Origin: Neoceratodus forsteri
Lineage: Eukaryota > Chordata > Ceratodontiformes > Ceratodontidae
Assembly (NCBI GenBank): GCA_016271365.2
Contig: CM057459.1
Location: forward strand, 821,683,001-821,747,000
Length of the DNA stretch: 64,000 bases
Direction: 5' to 3'
Shown here: one piece after another, positions 21,346 through 31,762 of the stretch
Layout of the letters: each line of letters begins with the position of its first letter
Position numbering within the stretch: position 1 is the stretch's first letter
The notes under the pieces: generated by a model
Databases searched by the model: none
What the model was told of the DNA's origin: nothing
What the model saw: the letters and a program-made list of their open reading frames with translations, nothing else
Program-made: the position numbers and the translations under genes

Positions 21346-22330
21346 ACCAAATAACACCATGACAGTGCCTGAATTCACGTGGAGGGGACCCAATAACTCC
21401 ATATTGAAAATTTGGTGCCAAAATTCCCAAAAATGACTGAGATAGGCACCAAATTTGAAAAAAAAACTCTATTTATGCCATTATACAGCTTACCAGCATT
21501 TCTTCAGTTTGCGGTTGGCTTTGAAGAGTGCAGACGTGTTCCCGGTCCACCGAAGATCATCACGCCAGGCTCCAGAAGTAAGTATGGGGTGAGGGGGGTG
21601 TGGGGAGGTTGGGTCCACAGTGGGTCAGTGGGTGAGTGTGGGTAGGGGGAGAGGATGGTGACCAGCCAGGGACTGTTTCCTTTGTTCCAGGGAGATAAGA
21701 AAAAGGAAAAAAACATTGCAGGAAGATTTTTTTTTCCAGGCTTGTTTCCAGCACACTGGGGTGGGCTCCCAGTGTGCCACCTGCCTTTTTTGGGGTGTGG
21801 TTACTGAAGACAATGGGGATTGGGCACCCTGTCAACAAAGAACAACTGTTTGAGGGGGCATGATGCCGAGGGAGATTTGCCACCCCCTCGGCACACAACA
21901 AATGGGGGAGGGGTTATGTCACGCTGACTGGGAGTGGACTCCCCCATCAACAAATTAACTGGGCCAGGGGCTGTGGATAGGGGGATTGGCCACCCCATTC
22001 AGCATTCAGGGGACTGAGAGGTGGCAAAAAGCCTCCGCCATGTTTACTTTAATTGTTACACTTGGGAAGGTACCTCCCTGCAATGATGGGTCGCTCCCTC
22101 ATTGCAGTAGAATAGCTGATGCTGCAATGATGAGGCAGCCCCTCATTGCAGTGGCAAAAATGTTTCAACTTGGTGGCACTTTGGAGACCAATGTCATCAG
22201 CACACTGTGCCTCCATTGGTCCACCAGTGCCAAGCCCCCAAATGCAGTGCCTCCGTTGGCTGCCACAGTGCCACACCTCCACAACCCACTTCTCTCCTAA
22301 GCTGCTGCATAATGTTTCTTGTGAATGTGT
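21346..22330. other. GC-richer spacer with two tandem hairpins
   Basis: No gene recognised. 21590-21660 is G-rich and 21780-22000 holds mixed GC-rich sequence. At about 22079-22109 and 22121-22151, two adjacent units each have inverted ends tgcaatga...tcattgca with a 12-14 base middle, giving tandem hairpins of similar sequence. A gtaagta donor-like site lies at 21579 but no matching exon was found. Confidence 0.4.
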
Positions 22331-22334
22331 GTAA

Positions 22335-22550
22335 GCAAACATAAAAAGGACAGGGACAGGCTAGAAACCATACAGAGAAGGGCAAACAAAATGAAACAGG
22401 GGCTCCAGGGGCTATCGTGTGATGGGCTTCTTGAGGTGTTAAACATGTACTCACTGGAGACAAGAAGGAAAAGGGGGGATATGATACAAACCTTCAAGTA
22501 CATGAGGGGAATTAATGCAGTGCCCTGCTCTGAACTATTAACCAGTAGGC
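22335..22550 (+). mobile_element. CR1 C-terminal fragment
   Basis: An isolated piece of CR1 ORF2 C-terminal domain: DRLETIQRRANKMKQGLQGL, then VLNMYSLETRRKRGDMIQTF and KYMRGINAV. In frame for its whole length (the open stretch is 22325-22558), but it lacks the RT upstream and the 3' tail downstream, so it is an internal fragment. Confidence 0.8.
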
Positions 22551-23218
22551 ATGTGTGAAAAAAATCTTCCGCCGGTGAAATTTCCACGGAAGTCGGAATT
22601 CCGCCTCCATGAAAGTTCAGAAATGGTTTTCCAGACTTCAGTGTAAATTCTGCTGTAAACAGCAGGGATTTTTTGGTAGATACGTAATTTTACATTGAGT
22701 TGTGGAAAAAAAGTTCCACAGGCATGATTTCCTGTTTTTTCTGGAAATGCGGAATCATTTATTCTGCATCTAAGAGAATGTTACGCATTTACTGCAAGAA
22801 ATCCAGACTAGCAGTGATTTTTCTGTTTCCCTCAAGTTTCCAGTTTTTGATTATGCATTTCCAGTGGTCCATGGAAAAACAATTCCACACATAGTAAACA
22901 ATATCCCTATGTAAAACTCGGAACCTTATTATCGGGCGGAACAAAAAATCTGCATTTTGGAAGGCAGAAATTGCATTACTGTTTTCTTCCTGTTTAACAG
23001 CTCATAAGGTAAATAGTCAGCAGGGAAGTGGAGACTTGAGGTTGAGAGTAGGGATTTTGACAGACAAAGAAGAAGAAGAGATAAAACATTAGTGTAAGCA
23101 ATCTACTTATTTAATTATTCTTAGTTTGTTTATTTTACTTTGAAGGCTTGTTTGAGGGTGAAGACTTTTTTTTTATTGTTTTTTTTTTCTGGTGGTGGTT
23201 ATTATTTCATTTTGAAAA
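22551..23218. other. AT-rich upstream region of the Myb/SANT gene
   Basis: The 22560-22980 part contains many short gaaattt/ttcca(c/g) and ttccg blocks, a style also seen near 39520-39600. It may be the non-coding end of a DNA transposon, but I could not pair terminal repeats. 23100-23210 is T-rich with long T runs just before the ATG at 23219. Confidence 0.35.
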
Positions 23219-23801
23219 ATGGCAGAAAGTAGCATGATGCCTGACTTGGGCAGCAGTAGCAATGTGGAGGCTGGTGATCATGGACAGCATCAGGCGGATG
23301 GTGGGAATGCAGAGCAGGAGAGGCAGCAGGAGCAGTGTTTCAACTAGAAGAGACTACAACCACCGCATCCTCTGGCACTAGTGCCCACGCCACCACCAGT
23401 GATGAAAACTCCAGCTTCACCAGCATGAAGAGACAGATGGCACCCTCCTTCAGCCACAGTGAGGTGGAAGTTCTTGTCAAGGAGGTCACCAGGTATGCTG
23501 ACAAAATTTTTGTCTCCAATAAAGTGCCACTTAAGGAGAGGGAGACACTGTGGGCTGCTGTCAAGGCCAGCTTAGAGAAGGAAGGAGGGAGAGTTATGTC
23601 CTACAGCATTAAACAAATTAAGCACAAGTGGGATGATCTGCAGAGGAGGGACCCTGAAGCCCTGGAGGCTCTGGGAGCAGCCATCACCACCACCAGAGAT
23701 GGGACACCAAAGAAGAAGAAGAGGGTTCAGCAAGTGGATGAGCCAGCGTAATCTTCTGCACCACCACCAAAAAGACCCTCTGTGGAAGGCAGCATTAAGA
23801 G
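23219..23801 (+). pseudogene. PIF/Harbinger-type Myb/SANT-like DNA-binding protein, exon 1
   Basis: Vertebrate PIF/Harbinger transposons encode a Myb/SANT-like partner that binds DNA and helps the DDE transposase. Starting from the ATG at 23219, an acidic/Gln-rich leader (MAESSMMPDLGSSSNVEAG) runs to a stop at 23345. The frame continues one step over, in 23335-23751. There the Myb/SANT-like trihelix reads FSHSEVEVLVKEVTRYADKI, then VPLKERETLWAAVKASL and SIKQIKHKWDDLQRR. These are the usual spaced tryptophan/aromatic and basic positions of this family. A basic KKKKR stretch follows, a TAA at 23752-23754, then SAPPPKRPSVEGSIK in the same frame before a GTGAGT donor at 23802. So one frameshift and one stop break exon 1. 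A domesticated NAIF1- or MSANTD-like paralogue is possible but less likely given these breaks. Confidence 0.78.
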
Positions 23802-23959
23802 TGAGTATACTGACTTGATTTTTGAACCTTTTTTACAGCAGTCAGTGTTGCAGATTACCTTTTTTCCTCACTGTGAGCCACGCCCTGCGAGGCCCAAAAA
23901 TGCATGCAGAAGTCTTATTGAGATAAGACAAGTAGTCTGGGCATGGCATGAGGCACATG

Positions 23960-25078
23960 GTGGTAAACTGGGTTAGGAACTGGCTTATGGACAGGAAGCA
24001 GAGGGTGGTGGTAAATGGGATACAATCAGAGGGGAGGAAGGTGACCAGTGGGGTACCTCAGGGATGAGTCCTTGGTGTAGTCCTATTTAATGTCTTAATT
24101 AGTGACATTGTGGTAGGAGGAATGCAGGGGAAATGTTTGCCTGTTTGCAGAAGACACCAAGATCTACAACAGGGTGGTGGATACTCCAGATGGAGTAGAG
24201 AGAATGAGAAAGGACCTGGAGAAGTTTAAAAAATGGTCTGAGGTGTGGCAACTAGGATTCAGTTCCAAGAAGTGCAAAATAATACACGTGGGGAGAGGGA
24301 CCCTGGGGAGTGCTACAAGATTTGTGGAGAATAGCTGACTATTACAAAAGAAGAAAGTGATCTGGGGTTTATCATTGCTGATGATCTAAAGGTGTCTAAG
24401 CAGAGTACAAAGGCTAAAGGGAGGGCCAGTGGCATGCTGGGGTGCATTGGTAGAGGTATCAAAAGCCAAAGGCAGGAGGTGGTTATGCCATTACACAAAA
24501 TGCTAGTGAGGCCTCACCTAGAGTACTGTGTACAGTTCTGGAGGCCACACCTTCATAAAGACATTGACTGGCTGAGTGGAGGGGGTCAGAAGGGCGACTA
24601 AGATGGTACAAGGATTGTACCAAACAGCATATGAGAGAGACTAAAGGACCTCACTATGTACTCACTGGAGATGAGGAGGGATAGGGAGAACATGATAGAA
24701 ACATTCAAGTATCTTAAGTGCATAAACAAGGTGCGGGGGGAGACATCTTCTAATGTAAGAGATGTACAAGAACAAGGGGGCATGACATAAAATTGGAATA
24801 TGACAGGCTGAGAGGAACTGTGAGAAGTTTTTCTTCACAGAGATGGTTGTGGATGCTTGGAATAAGATGCCACCGGAGGTGGTGGGGGCAATCACAGTGC
24901 ATGGTTTTAAACATGCATGGGACAGGCATAAGGGTACATTGGTAGTGGGAAGGAGTGGGAGGAAGCCATTGACTAGGTAGGGTCAGTGGAAACAAACTAG
25001 TGCAAGGCTTCAGGCAGACTGGATGGGCCTGCTGTTCCTTACCTACTGCCAATTTCTATTTTTCTATGTAAGACAGTC
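23960..25078 (+). mobile_element. CR1-H, 5'-truncated CR1 (RT palm to 3' end)
   Basis: Starts in the RT just before motif B ([23 protein letters not shown], 23970-24030, then VTSGVPQG). The catalytic box reads FAED near 24140. C-terminal parts follow in fragments (MLGCIGRGIKSQRQEV and [16 protein letters not shown] in the open stretch 24392-24601, then YSLEMRRDRENMIETFKYLK in pieces). It ends with ctactgccaatttctatttttctatg at about 25075. Lies within the presumed first intron of the Myb/SANT gene, same strand. Confidence 0.87.
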
Positions 25079-25971
25079 TGTTTCCCAATTATACTGTGGC
25101 CTGGTGAATAGTGAATGGCTGTGTGAATCAATGCATGTGCCTGTGCAACTTAGGCTTGCTGCACAGTTCTATGGTACCAAGCATTGCCAACTCCCCCAGC
25201 CCCCTCCCCATGATTCCAGCAGCATTTGCTATTAATAATTTAAAGAGATTATCTTTTACCTCAAACATGTCATGTAAGTACTGTAGGTGTGTGTTTTGTT
25301 AACGACCTTAGCTGCCTGTAGTTGCATGCACAATTGATGACTCCCACCTGACTTGAGGAGAATCATCCCCTGTCCCCAGCCCCATGTGGCTATGATGTGG
25401 ATTCACATCATGTGTGTATTTTTTCTGTAAGTAATAGTGTTATCCAATTGCTATTAGTGACTATGGTGAAACTGTCCTGTGTGTCATGCCTGGTGCCATC
25501 TGCATGATTGATCCATCCTAATACAGATGTTACAGTGGGAGTGGTCAGTGCTCATCAGAACTGACTACTGTACCATACATCCACTTTCATGGTAGCTCCT
25601 GTAGCAGGTAAAGGGAGCAATGCTGTCATCCAGTGAATATGTGCATCCTCTAAATCTTCAACCAACCTGATCAGTCACTGTTGTTAGTCCATGGCCGACT
25701 CCAAAAGCACCCTTTACATGATATTAGATGTGCACTTTTATGTTGTGGAATCATGGAAGTGGGCCCCTTGTTGTGCATCCTCCTGACCTTCATACAGGAA
25801 TATCTGCGGTGTCCAGTATTTAAGTATAAATTATGGCACCTGGCCCACCCCACAAAAATGATTAAATGTGTAGTGTTACTGTAGTTCTGCTTTGGTCTTA
25901 GGTTTTCCAAATTGTAACACTGATTTTAAATATTCCTCTTCATTTTGGAGAGGTGCTGCTGGATGAAGCAG
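25079..25971. other. Presumed intron sequence, nothing recognised
   Basis: Between the CR1-H tail and the presumed second Myb/SANT exon. No open frame of interest, no LINE blocks and no tandem repeat seen. Confidence 0.4.
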
Positions 25972-26057
25972 GACCAACGATGGTGATTCCACAAGCACCA
26001 TTAATAATGGACAGAGCAACAGTACCGCTGTTGATGATGAGCCTGTGTCCGATTCCA
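25972..26057 (+). pseudogene. Myb/SANT gene, probable exon 2 (Ser/Thr/Asp-rich linker)
   Basis: Reads GDSTSTINNGQSNSTAVDDE then PVSDS in one frame. It ends at 26057 before a GTAAGC donor, leaving one base of a split codon (phase 1). The acceptor is less certain: the AG at 25970-25971 fits, but its phase does not match the exon 1 donor, so the left edge is a guess. The low-complexity acidic/Ser-Thr content suits the linker between the Myb domain and the C-terminal helix in this family. Confidence 0.55.
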
Positions 26058-26134
26058 GTAAGCTACTTAAAGTTGTTAACCATTTTGAATTTTTAGTTCT
26101 CCCTCTATTGTCCAACCACATTGGTACACCAACT

Positions 26135-26632
26135 AAGGCAACTAAAATGGTGCAGGGTCTGCACCAGAAGCCATATGAAGGGTGACTAAAGGAGTTTATA
26201 TGTATAATATCCCCTCAAGGAAAGGAGGGAGAGGGGGGACATGATACAAACTTTCAAGTACCTCAAAGGAGTCAACAAAGTCCAAGAGGGTAGCACCTTT
26301 CAGAAAAAGAGATGTGCAGGAACAAGGGGGCGCTATTTCAAGACAGAGAGGGATGGCTCAGGAGTGACGTTTGGAAGTATTCTTTAATGAAGAGGGTGGT
26401 GGATGCTTGGAGCATCCTTTCTGAGGCTGTTGCGGGGTTAGAAACAGTGGGGAAATACCACAATGCATGGGACAGAAATAAGGCAATCCTAGTGGGGTGT
26501 AGAAGGAAGTAGGCTGTTGGTTAACTTAACTATGATCTGCAGCTTATCCAGTAGGAAGGGAAATGGGCAGACTCAGACTGGGTGGCGGTAGGTCAAGTTG
26601 TCCTTATCTGCTGACAAAGTCTGTGTTTCTTT
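26135..26632 (+). mobile_element. CR1 3'-end fragment
   Basis: C-terminal ORF2 and 3' end of a CR1: the GDMIQTFKYLKGVNKVQEG-type block near 26235-26290, the FFNEEGGGCLEHPF-type block near 26380-26420, and a tail ending ccttatctgctgacaaagtctgtg near 26626. Plus strand, within the intron between presumed exons 2 and 3. Severely 5'-truncated and frame-broken. Confidence 0.78.
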
Positions 26633-26648
26633 GTTTTTTTACGGACAG

Positions 26649-26675
26649 CTGAAGGTGATGGTCTGGATAGTAGAG
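26649..26675 (+). pseudogene. Myb/SANT gene, probable 27-nt micro-exon
   Basis: Preceded by a T-run and acag acceptor (26645-26648) and followed by GTGTGT. Its two leading bases complete the split codon from 26057, then it reads EGDGLDSR and leaves one base for the next exon. Both phases agree with its neighbours, which is the main support. Confidence 0.55.
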
Positions 26676-26789
26676 GTGTGTGTTATGTTGCATTAGTAAA
26701 ACATCTGCAAATTATCACAGGAATGGACTGGACTAAAGTATGGTAATAAATATTCATTTCCTTTACTGTACAGTGTGTTAAATGAAATT

Positions 26790-27290
26790 ACTTGCTGTGG
26801 CCCAGAAAAGAGCTACTCAGATGTTGCACGTATTGCAACCTTAAACATATGAGAAGAGTCTGTAACCCTAATATGTCCTCACTGAAATCACTGGATGAGA
26901 GGAGAAATCAGGGCCAGGGGGACAGGATAGAAACATTCAAGAACCTTAAGTGTATAAACAAGGTGCAGGAGGGAGACATCTTCCAATACAGGAGTAGTGC
27001 AAGAACGAGGCAGCATGACATGAAACTGGAACATGGCAGGTTAAGAAGAAATGTGTGGAAGGTTTTATTTACAGAGAGGGTGGTGGATATATAGAATGAT
27101 CTGCCACATGAGGTGGTGGGACTTGAGTGAGGACTGTGCTTGGATTTAAACATGCATTGAACAGGCATAGGGGGACCATAGAGGTTACACAGATGGAGGG
27201 TCAGAAGCCACAATGAAGCACAAGGCTCATGGGCAGACTGCGTGGGTGGGGCTGTCCTCATGTGCCGCATCTGAAGACAATGTCAATATT
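26790..27290 (+). mobile_element. CR1 3'-end fragment
   Basis: Another CR1 C-terminus: AQKRATQMLHVL-like opening near 26800, then SLDERRNQGQGDRIETFKNL and CINKVQEGDIFQYRS in the open stretch 26792-27094, and FTERVVDI. The 3' part ends near 27290 (ctgtcctcatgtgccgcatctg). About 80% alike to CR1-H by eye. Lies within the intron before the last Myb/SANT exon. Confidence 0.8.
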
Positions 27291-27903
27291 TCCATGGTTA
27301 TATGCATGGAAGGAATGCCCTGCCCAGGACCCACAGCTTGCCAATTTACAACACAAGCTTGTCAATTTACAGCACTGAGCACAGGTAGGAAGACTTGATC
27401 AGGTGCTGACTCACTTGGGTGGTGGGGCACACAGACAGCATGCAATAAGCAAGAACACAGATGGAATATTGTGCCCCTTTTTGTTCACCTACTGCCATTA
27501 ATGATGTGAAAATGTGTGAATCAGTCCAATGTAAAATGACTAAGTCAGTGTCTAAAGTGGCACACTTGGAATATGGTGATAGACTTAGAAACGTAGGACG
27601 TTTTTCTCAAAAATATGTTTCTTAGAGGTGATATGTGTTGGGCCTATAAGGCATTTGAAGATGAATTGTTTCTGGAATCCAACTGTTTAACTAGACAATT
27701 GCCCTTAGAGATTAACAGATCACATAATCTCTGATTATATGCTGAATTATATAAAAGAGTATGGAGGAAAAACTTTGTATCACTTGACTTATATATGGGT
27801 GAGAACAAATCTGACTACCATCATTAATTAATGATAATGAGTCTAATTAAGGGCCTGTCCATCAGACTTGTATATCCTATGAACCTATGCCTGTCAGACT
27901 TCA
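27291..27903. other. Presumed intron sequence
   Basis: Includes a small direct repeat (ccaatttacaacacaagctt and tcaatttacagcactgag, 27341-27378). Otherwise AT-rich with no recognisable feature. Confidence 0.4.

Positions 27904-27904
<1 letters not shown>

Positions 27905-27944
<40 letters not shown>
27905..27944. repeat. (CA)n microsatellite
   Basis: Uninterrupted CA dinucleotide run of 20 units. Such a pure run suggests a polymorphic locus. Confidence 0.97.
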
Positions 27945-27947
<3 letters not shown>

Positions 27948-28035
27948 CACCTCACACACACTGCACTCACTATATAAGAGCAGATAGTTGTAGACCACAT
28001 TATGTTGACGCTGCATATTTCTTTCTGTACTGCAG

Positions 28036-28531
28036 ACAACACTGAAGCATCAGCAGCTGTCCAACCATCAAAGGGACAGATGGGGTCTGAGTCAGCCACA
28101 AAACAGGCAAAGCCAATGAGCAAGCACACAGAAAGCCATGTGTGAAGAATTATGAAGGCTCTTTCCAAATTGGCAGACAAGGACAATCACCCTCAGAGTC
28201 AGCAGGAAACAATAGTGTGCCACAGGACAGGCCAGGTCAAAAGCAGTAGCAGACTGAGCCATGGACAACATCCATGGCATGAATACCCACCCAGCCACAG
28301 ATGATGCCATAGGGAAGAATGGAGAGGAAGATCATCCTGAGTGTGAAACACCAAGCTGCTCTTCATAATGGCCTGAAAAGCGTTGAAGCCAGATTGAAAA
28401 GGGTGGAGGCCAGATTGGAAAGGTTGGAGAAGATGGACAAAAAAATATTGCTCCAGCTTAAGTCAATCAGGGGAGGAAGGCAGAGCCAAGTCAGGAGTCA
28501 TAAGGTGTCTGCCCTGAGAAGATGGCAGTGC
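28036..28531 (+). pseudogene. Myb/SANT gene, probable last exon with C-terminal coiled coil
   Basis: A strong acceptor (tttctttctgtactgcag, ending 28035) precedes it. Combined with the last base of the micro-exon, the frame reads DNTEASAAVQPSKGQMGSES and on to a TGA at 28143. From 28319 another frame gives a charged amphipathic helix (LKSVEARLKRVEARLERLEK, then MDKKILLQLKSI) to a stop near 28532, the type of C-terminal coiled coil seen in Harbinger Myb-like proteins. At least one frameshift separates the two parts. No Harbinger DDE transposase was found nearby on either strand. Confidence 0.55.
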
Positions 28532-28534
28532 TAG

Positions 28535-28860
28535 CTGAGGGGTAGCATGGCGTACAGCCACTGTAGCCAGCAACTATTTTTGCCATCCATGCTGATTTGA
28601 ACATTTTGTAAATATTTTTTTGTTAAAATAATTTGAGTTACATTTTTCTAACATTTAGAATGACTGACTGATTTGTTCTTTTTTGGGGGGGTGTTCCGCT
28701 TGTATGACTGGTTTGTACAGTTTGGATGTTCATATTTCATCTACAAGTTCTGTGTTTGATGGTTTGTTTTCAAATTATTAATTTGCTATATAAACAGTTT
28801 GTTGCTGAAACCACACTTCCTTGTCATCTGTGTTTCAATGTTCAATTACTTCTTTTGGGG
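28535..28860. other. AT-rich 3' flank of the Myb/SANT gene
   Basis: T-rich sequence with a possible 3' UTR role for the gene upstream. No poly-A signal stands out and no feature is recognised. Confidence 0.35.
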
Positions 28861-29215
28861 CATGTGGGTGTGGTCTGACAAACTGGTAAAAATTTTACAT
28901 TTGAGGACAAAAGCAATGCCCACTTCATTTTTTTTTTGATTTATCTCATTTTATGTGTATGTGTGGGGTGGAGGGGGTGCACAATGGTGACAAACTGATA
29001 AACTGGTAAACACGTAACATTAGAGGACAAGAACAATGTCCACTTCAGTTTTTTTGATTTATCTTATTTTATGTGTGTGTGGGGGGGGGAGGGCATAAGA
29101 GTGGCAACCTGGTAAAATGGTAAACACTTAACATTTGAGGACAAGAACAATGTCCACTTCAATATTTTTGGTATTCCTAAAGTTATTGGGGGGGGGTGCC
29201 AGAACAGCGGCAAAC
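28861..29215. repeat. ~120-bp minisatellite, three copies and a remnant
   Basis: The block aactggtaaa...acatt(t/a)gaggacaa(g/a)a(a/g)caatg(t/c)ccacttca starts at 28881, 29001 and about 29113 (periods 120 and 112). Each is followed by a T-run, a tgattta block and a G-rich tract. A degenerate fourth copy (gcaaactgggaaac, near 29201) follows. No coding signal. Confidence 0.85.
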
Positions 29216-29399
29216 TGGGAAACTTGAAAGCAATGCGGTTTCATAAGTAGAAAACTGCTGATGTCACTGTGAATTATCAGCATAAATGTGAATATAGTAA
29301 TCCTTTGCTTCAACAGCACCAACATTTTTAGCAACACAGCAGGTTCAGATCCTGGCATTGCTCACTAAATCTGGGTGCAAGGCTTTTTATTTATTTATT

Positions 29400-29585
29400 T
29401 TATTTAGTTTTTGTTGACCTGGTAAGTGCATTAGACAAATCCTGTCTATTTTCAGGCACGACCTGGGGGAGGGAGATACAGATGAGTGGCAACTGACCTT
29501 GAACCACATTAAGCTGTTGGTGGTATTTTTTTAGTGAATGAGGGAAATTTGGCCAGGACACCGGGGAAATTCCCCTACTCTTTTC
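29400..29585. repeat. Older interspersed repeat, left half (target of the Tx1-like LINE)
   Basis: A structured non-coding repeat: gcacgacctgggggagggag (29457-29476), then ggccaggacaccgggg (29551-29566) and the sequence duplicated by the insertion. Joined to 35202-35442 across the insertion it reads on smoothly. I recall similar text, with a catgggatctttaa core and an acctcggtttaac block, as a common dispersed element in other aquatic-vertebrate genomes, but cannot name its family here. Left edge uncertain. Confidence 0.6.
29567..29585. repeat. Target-site duplication, left copy
   Basis: aaattcccctactcttttc, identical over 19 bases to 35183-35201. It flanks the Tx1-like LINE on its 5' side. 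Confidence 0.9.
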
Positions 29586-29612
29586 AGGAGTGGTGCTGTC
29601 CGCTGTTTGGTG

Positions 29613-31761
29613 ATGGAGGAGCTCAGTCAATTGGAGGAGCCCGAAGAGGAAGGTTGTGAGTACGAAGCTCCAACCTGTGTGGAAAATGATGTGGAAGGGA
29701 AAGGTGACTTACAAAACCAAGTGACGGAGACAAGTAAAATATGCAAGGAAGCTTTAAATTTTGATGAAGATAATATGGATTTAGAAGGGAAGGAAGAATT
29801 AGTTCTAACAGAAGAGCTAAAAAAGAAAAAGCAGTATTTGTTGGACTTAATTTCAATGGCTGAAAAAGACTATCAATCTTGTCAGCAAAAACTGGAAGTT
29901 GAGAGAAATAAAAGGAAACGTTCTCCGGCAAGTCCGAATTACGAGGGAGGCAAACGCTTTGAACAACGAGCAGAAAATGAGGAAATCGGAAACCCTGGTA
30001 CTAGGAAGAGGTCTGGATTAATGCAAAGATTGGAGAACTTAAGTCCTCCTGAGCTGTGGTCACCTGGAGATGCGTTGATAAAAGCAGGTTGGATGTGGGA
30101 TGGCAATAAATGGATCCCGGACCCTCTAATTCCAATTCGGGACAAGTAATGTACTGTCTTTAGGATCCCAAAGCAAAGAAATTTAGAGGGTCCCATCAAA
30201 TTCAGAGTGTCAAAAGAGCCAAATGAGGATCGGCGCTCTCAAACGGAGGCTAATGTGATTTTAGAGGCGCAAGACGCCATGGAGAGTCCAGGAATATGCA
30301 CAACAGTCGACCAGTGGATTTAGATTTGGTGCCTTTCCTACATCGGAGGACAGATTTGAACCTACAACTTCAGAGGAAACTTCTAGCAGGCTGCAAGAGG
30401 AAGGAAATATTGCACCAGCGAGCGAGGGACATCGGAAGAAGAACCGGCGAAAACTTATGCTGGACTCTTTAAGAAACCTGTGGAATCAGTTAAAGAAGAT
30501 TCCTGGTAAGATTGAGGTATATTGGACAGATGGCAATATCCCCTGACCGTATTTGGGTAGGAAAAAGTTTATTAATTGACTCTATGTCTTTCTCACCGCG
30601 CGAAGTCTATGCTTTAATCCACCCTCCAGGGGATCGTTATTACGATGTGAGTTTTTGTACAGGAATGTCACTGGACAAATTTTGGAGGCTTTATTATAAT
30701 TTGCAAAACACAGACAAATGGGAAGATTTTCAAACCATCCCAATAACTAAACCAACTGTGAAAATTGTGACAATTTTATTTCGGAATGAAGGGGTGAACA
30801 TAGCAGATATTATGTTTTGGCTAGAAAAGAGGTGCTATGTGCAAGATAAACCTCGGCCTATTCTGGATACGAATGGGTTTTGGACTGGTGGGTGGACCTT
30901 TCGAGTTAGATTAATCCATGATGCCGAAGGCATACAGCACCTGCCTAGTTCCTTTTTCCTGGGGAGGGACAGAGGTATTGTGTTTTATGCAGGACAACCT
31001 AAAAGCTGCTTTAAGTGTGGGTCATTGTCCCATTTGAACACAGCTTGCAAACAAATTTGTTATTTCATTGTGGAATGTTAGGCCATTTAATGTTAGAATG
31101 CAGGATTCTCCTGTGTGTAGTTTGTGTAATGAGAATGACCATGTCTTTGCAGAATGTGTATGGAGGCATGTGAAAACAATGAGACTTCAGATCAGGAACA
31201 TCTGTTAATGCAAGCTATAATTCCCAAACTGAAATAGGGACAATGAGCCAGGGATAAGGGAAGAGAGAAATCGAGGGAAGGGAAGGGGGTAATAGGAGTG
31301 GAAGAAGATCTAGCATAAGAACAAGAGTGGAAGGGAATGATACTTTGACACCACAAGAAGGCCTGTCAGAACCAAGTATGACGTTAGGTAATGAAGACAT
31401 GTCCTCCCCCTTTGTAACCCCATATGGATCCCCTATACGTTCTACGAGGCAGCTTGATAATGAATCGCGTGTCCTTGTTAATACAAAGGAAAAAAATCAG
31501 CAGGGGAAAGGTGTTAGGGGAGATAATGTTAATTTCAGAGACCCTTCTAAATCCCCTTTGCCTCTGTCGAATAGATATTCTATTTTGGAAAGTTGGGGAG
31601 AGCAAATGGAAGAAAGTTCTCCTATTTTAGACCAAAACCCTAATGTTTCTGGGGTAGGAGTTTCTAAACCTGTTGCTGTGCACCTTGGTAGACAAAAGGC
31701 TCCGGAAGCAATTAAGAGAGTAACCAGGTCTAGTAATAAACCTCCCAAACCACCCCCTTAG
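29613..31761 (+). pseudogene. Tx1-like ORF1 (gag-like, three CCHC knuckles)
   Basis: RNA-binding ORF1 protein. 29613-30149 is open (179 codons): acidic N-terminus, a KKKKQYLLDLISMAEKDYQ helix and a GWMWDGNKWIPDP block. Frames shift to about 30510. 30512-31081 is open (189 codons), with a folded RRM-like-length core and the first knuckle CFKCGSLSHLNTAC. After a frameshift, CGMLGHLMLEC forms the middle knuckle and CSLCNENDHVFAEC (near 31115-31156) the third, each of CX2CX4HX4C type. The last part, 31327-31761, is a Ser/Pro-rich tail ending RSSNKPPKPPP just before ORF2. At least three frame breaks. Confidence 0.85.
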
Positions 31762-31762
31762 A

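Noticed and set aside
22551..22980. gaaatttcc/ttccg-rich segment as paired termini with 39510-39600
   Set aside because: Shared style but no alignable inverted or direct match of useful length by eye.
23219..23801. Calling the Myb/SANT exon a host gene such as NAIF1 or MSANTD family
   Set aside because: A frameshift in the leader and a stop before the donor, plus a surrounding field of transposons, make a transposon-derived pseudogene the better reading.
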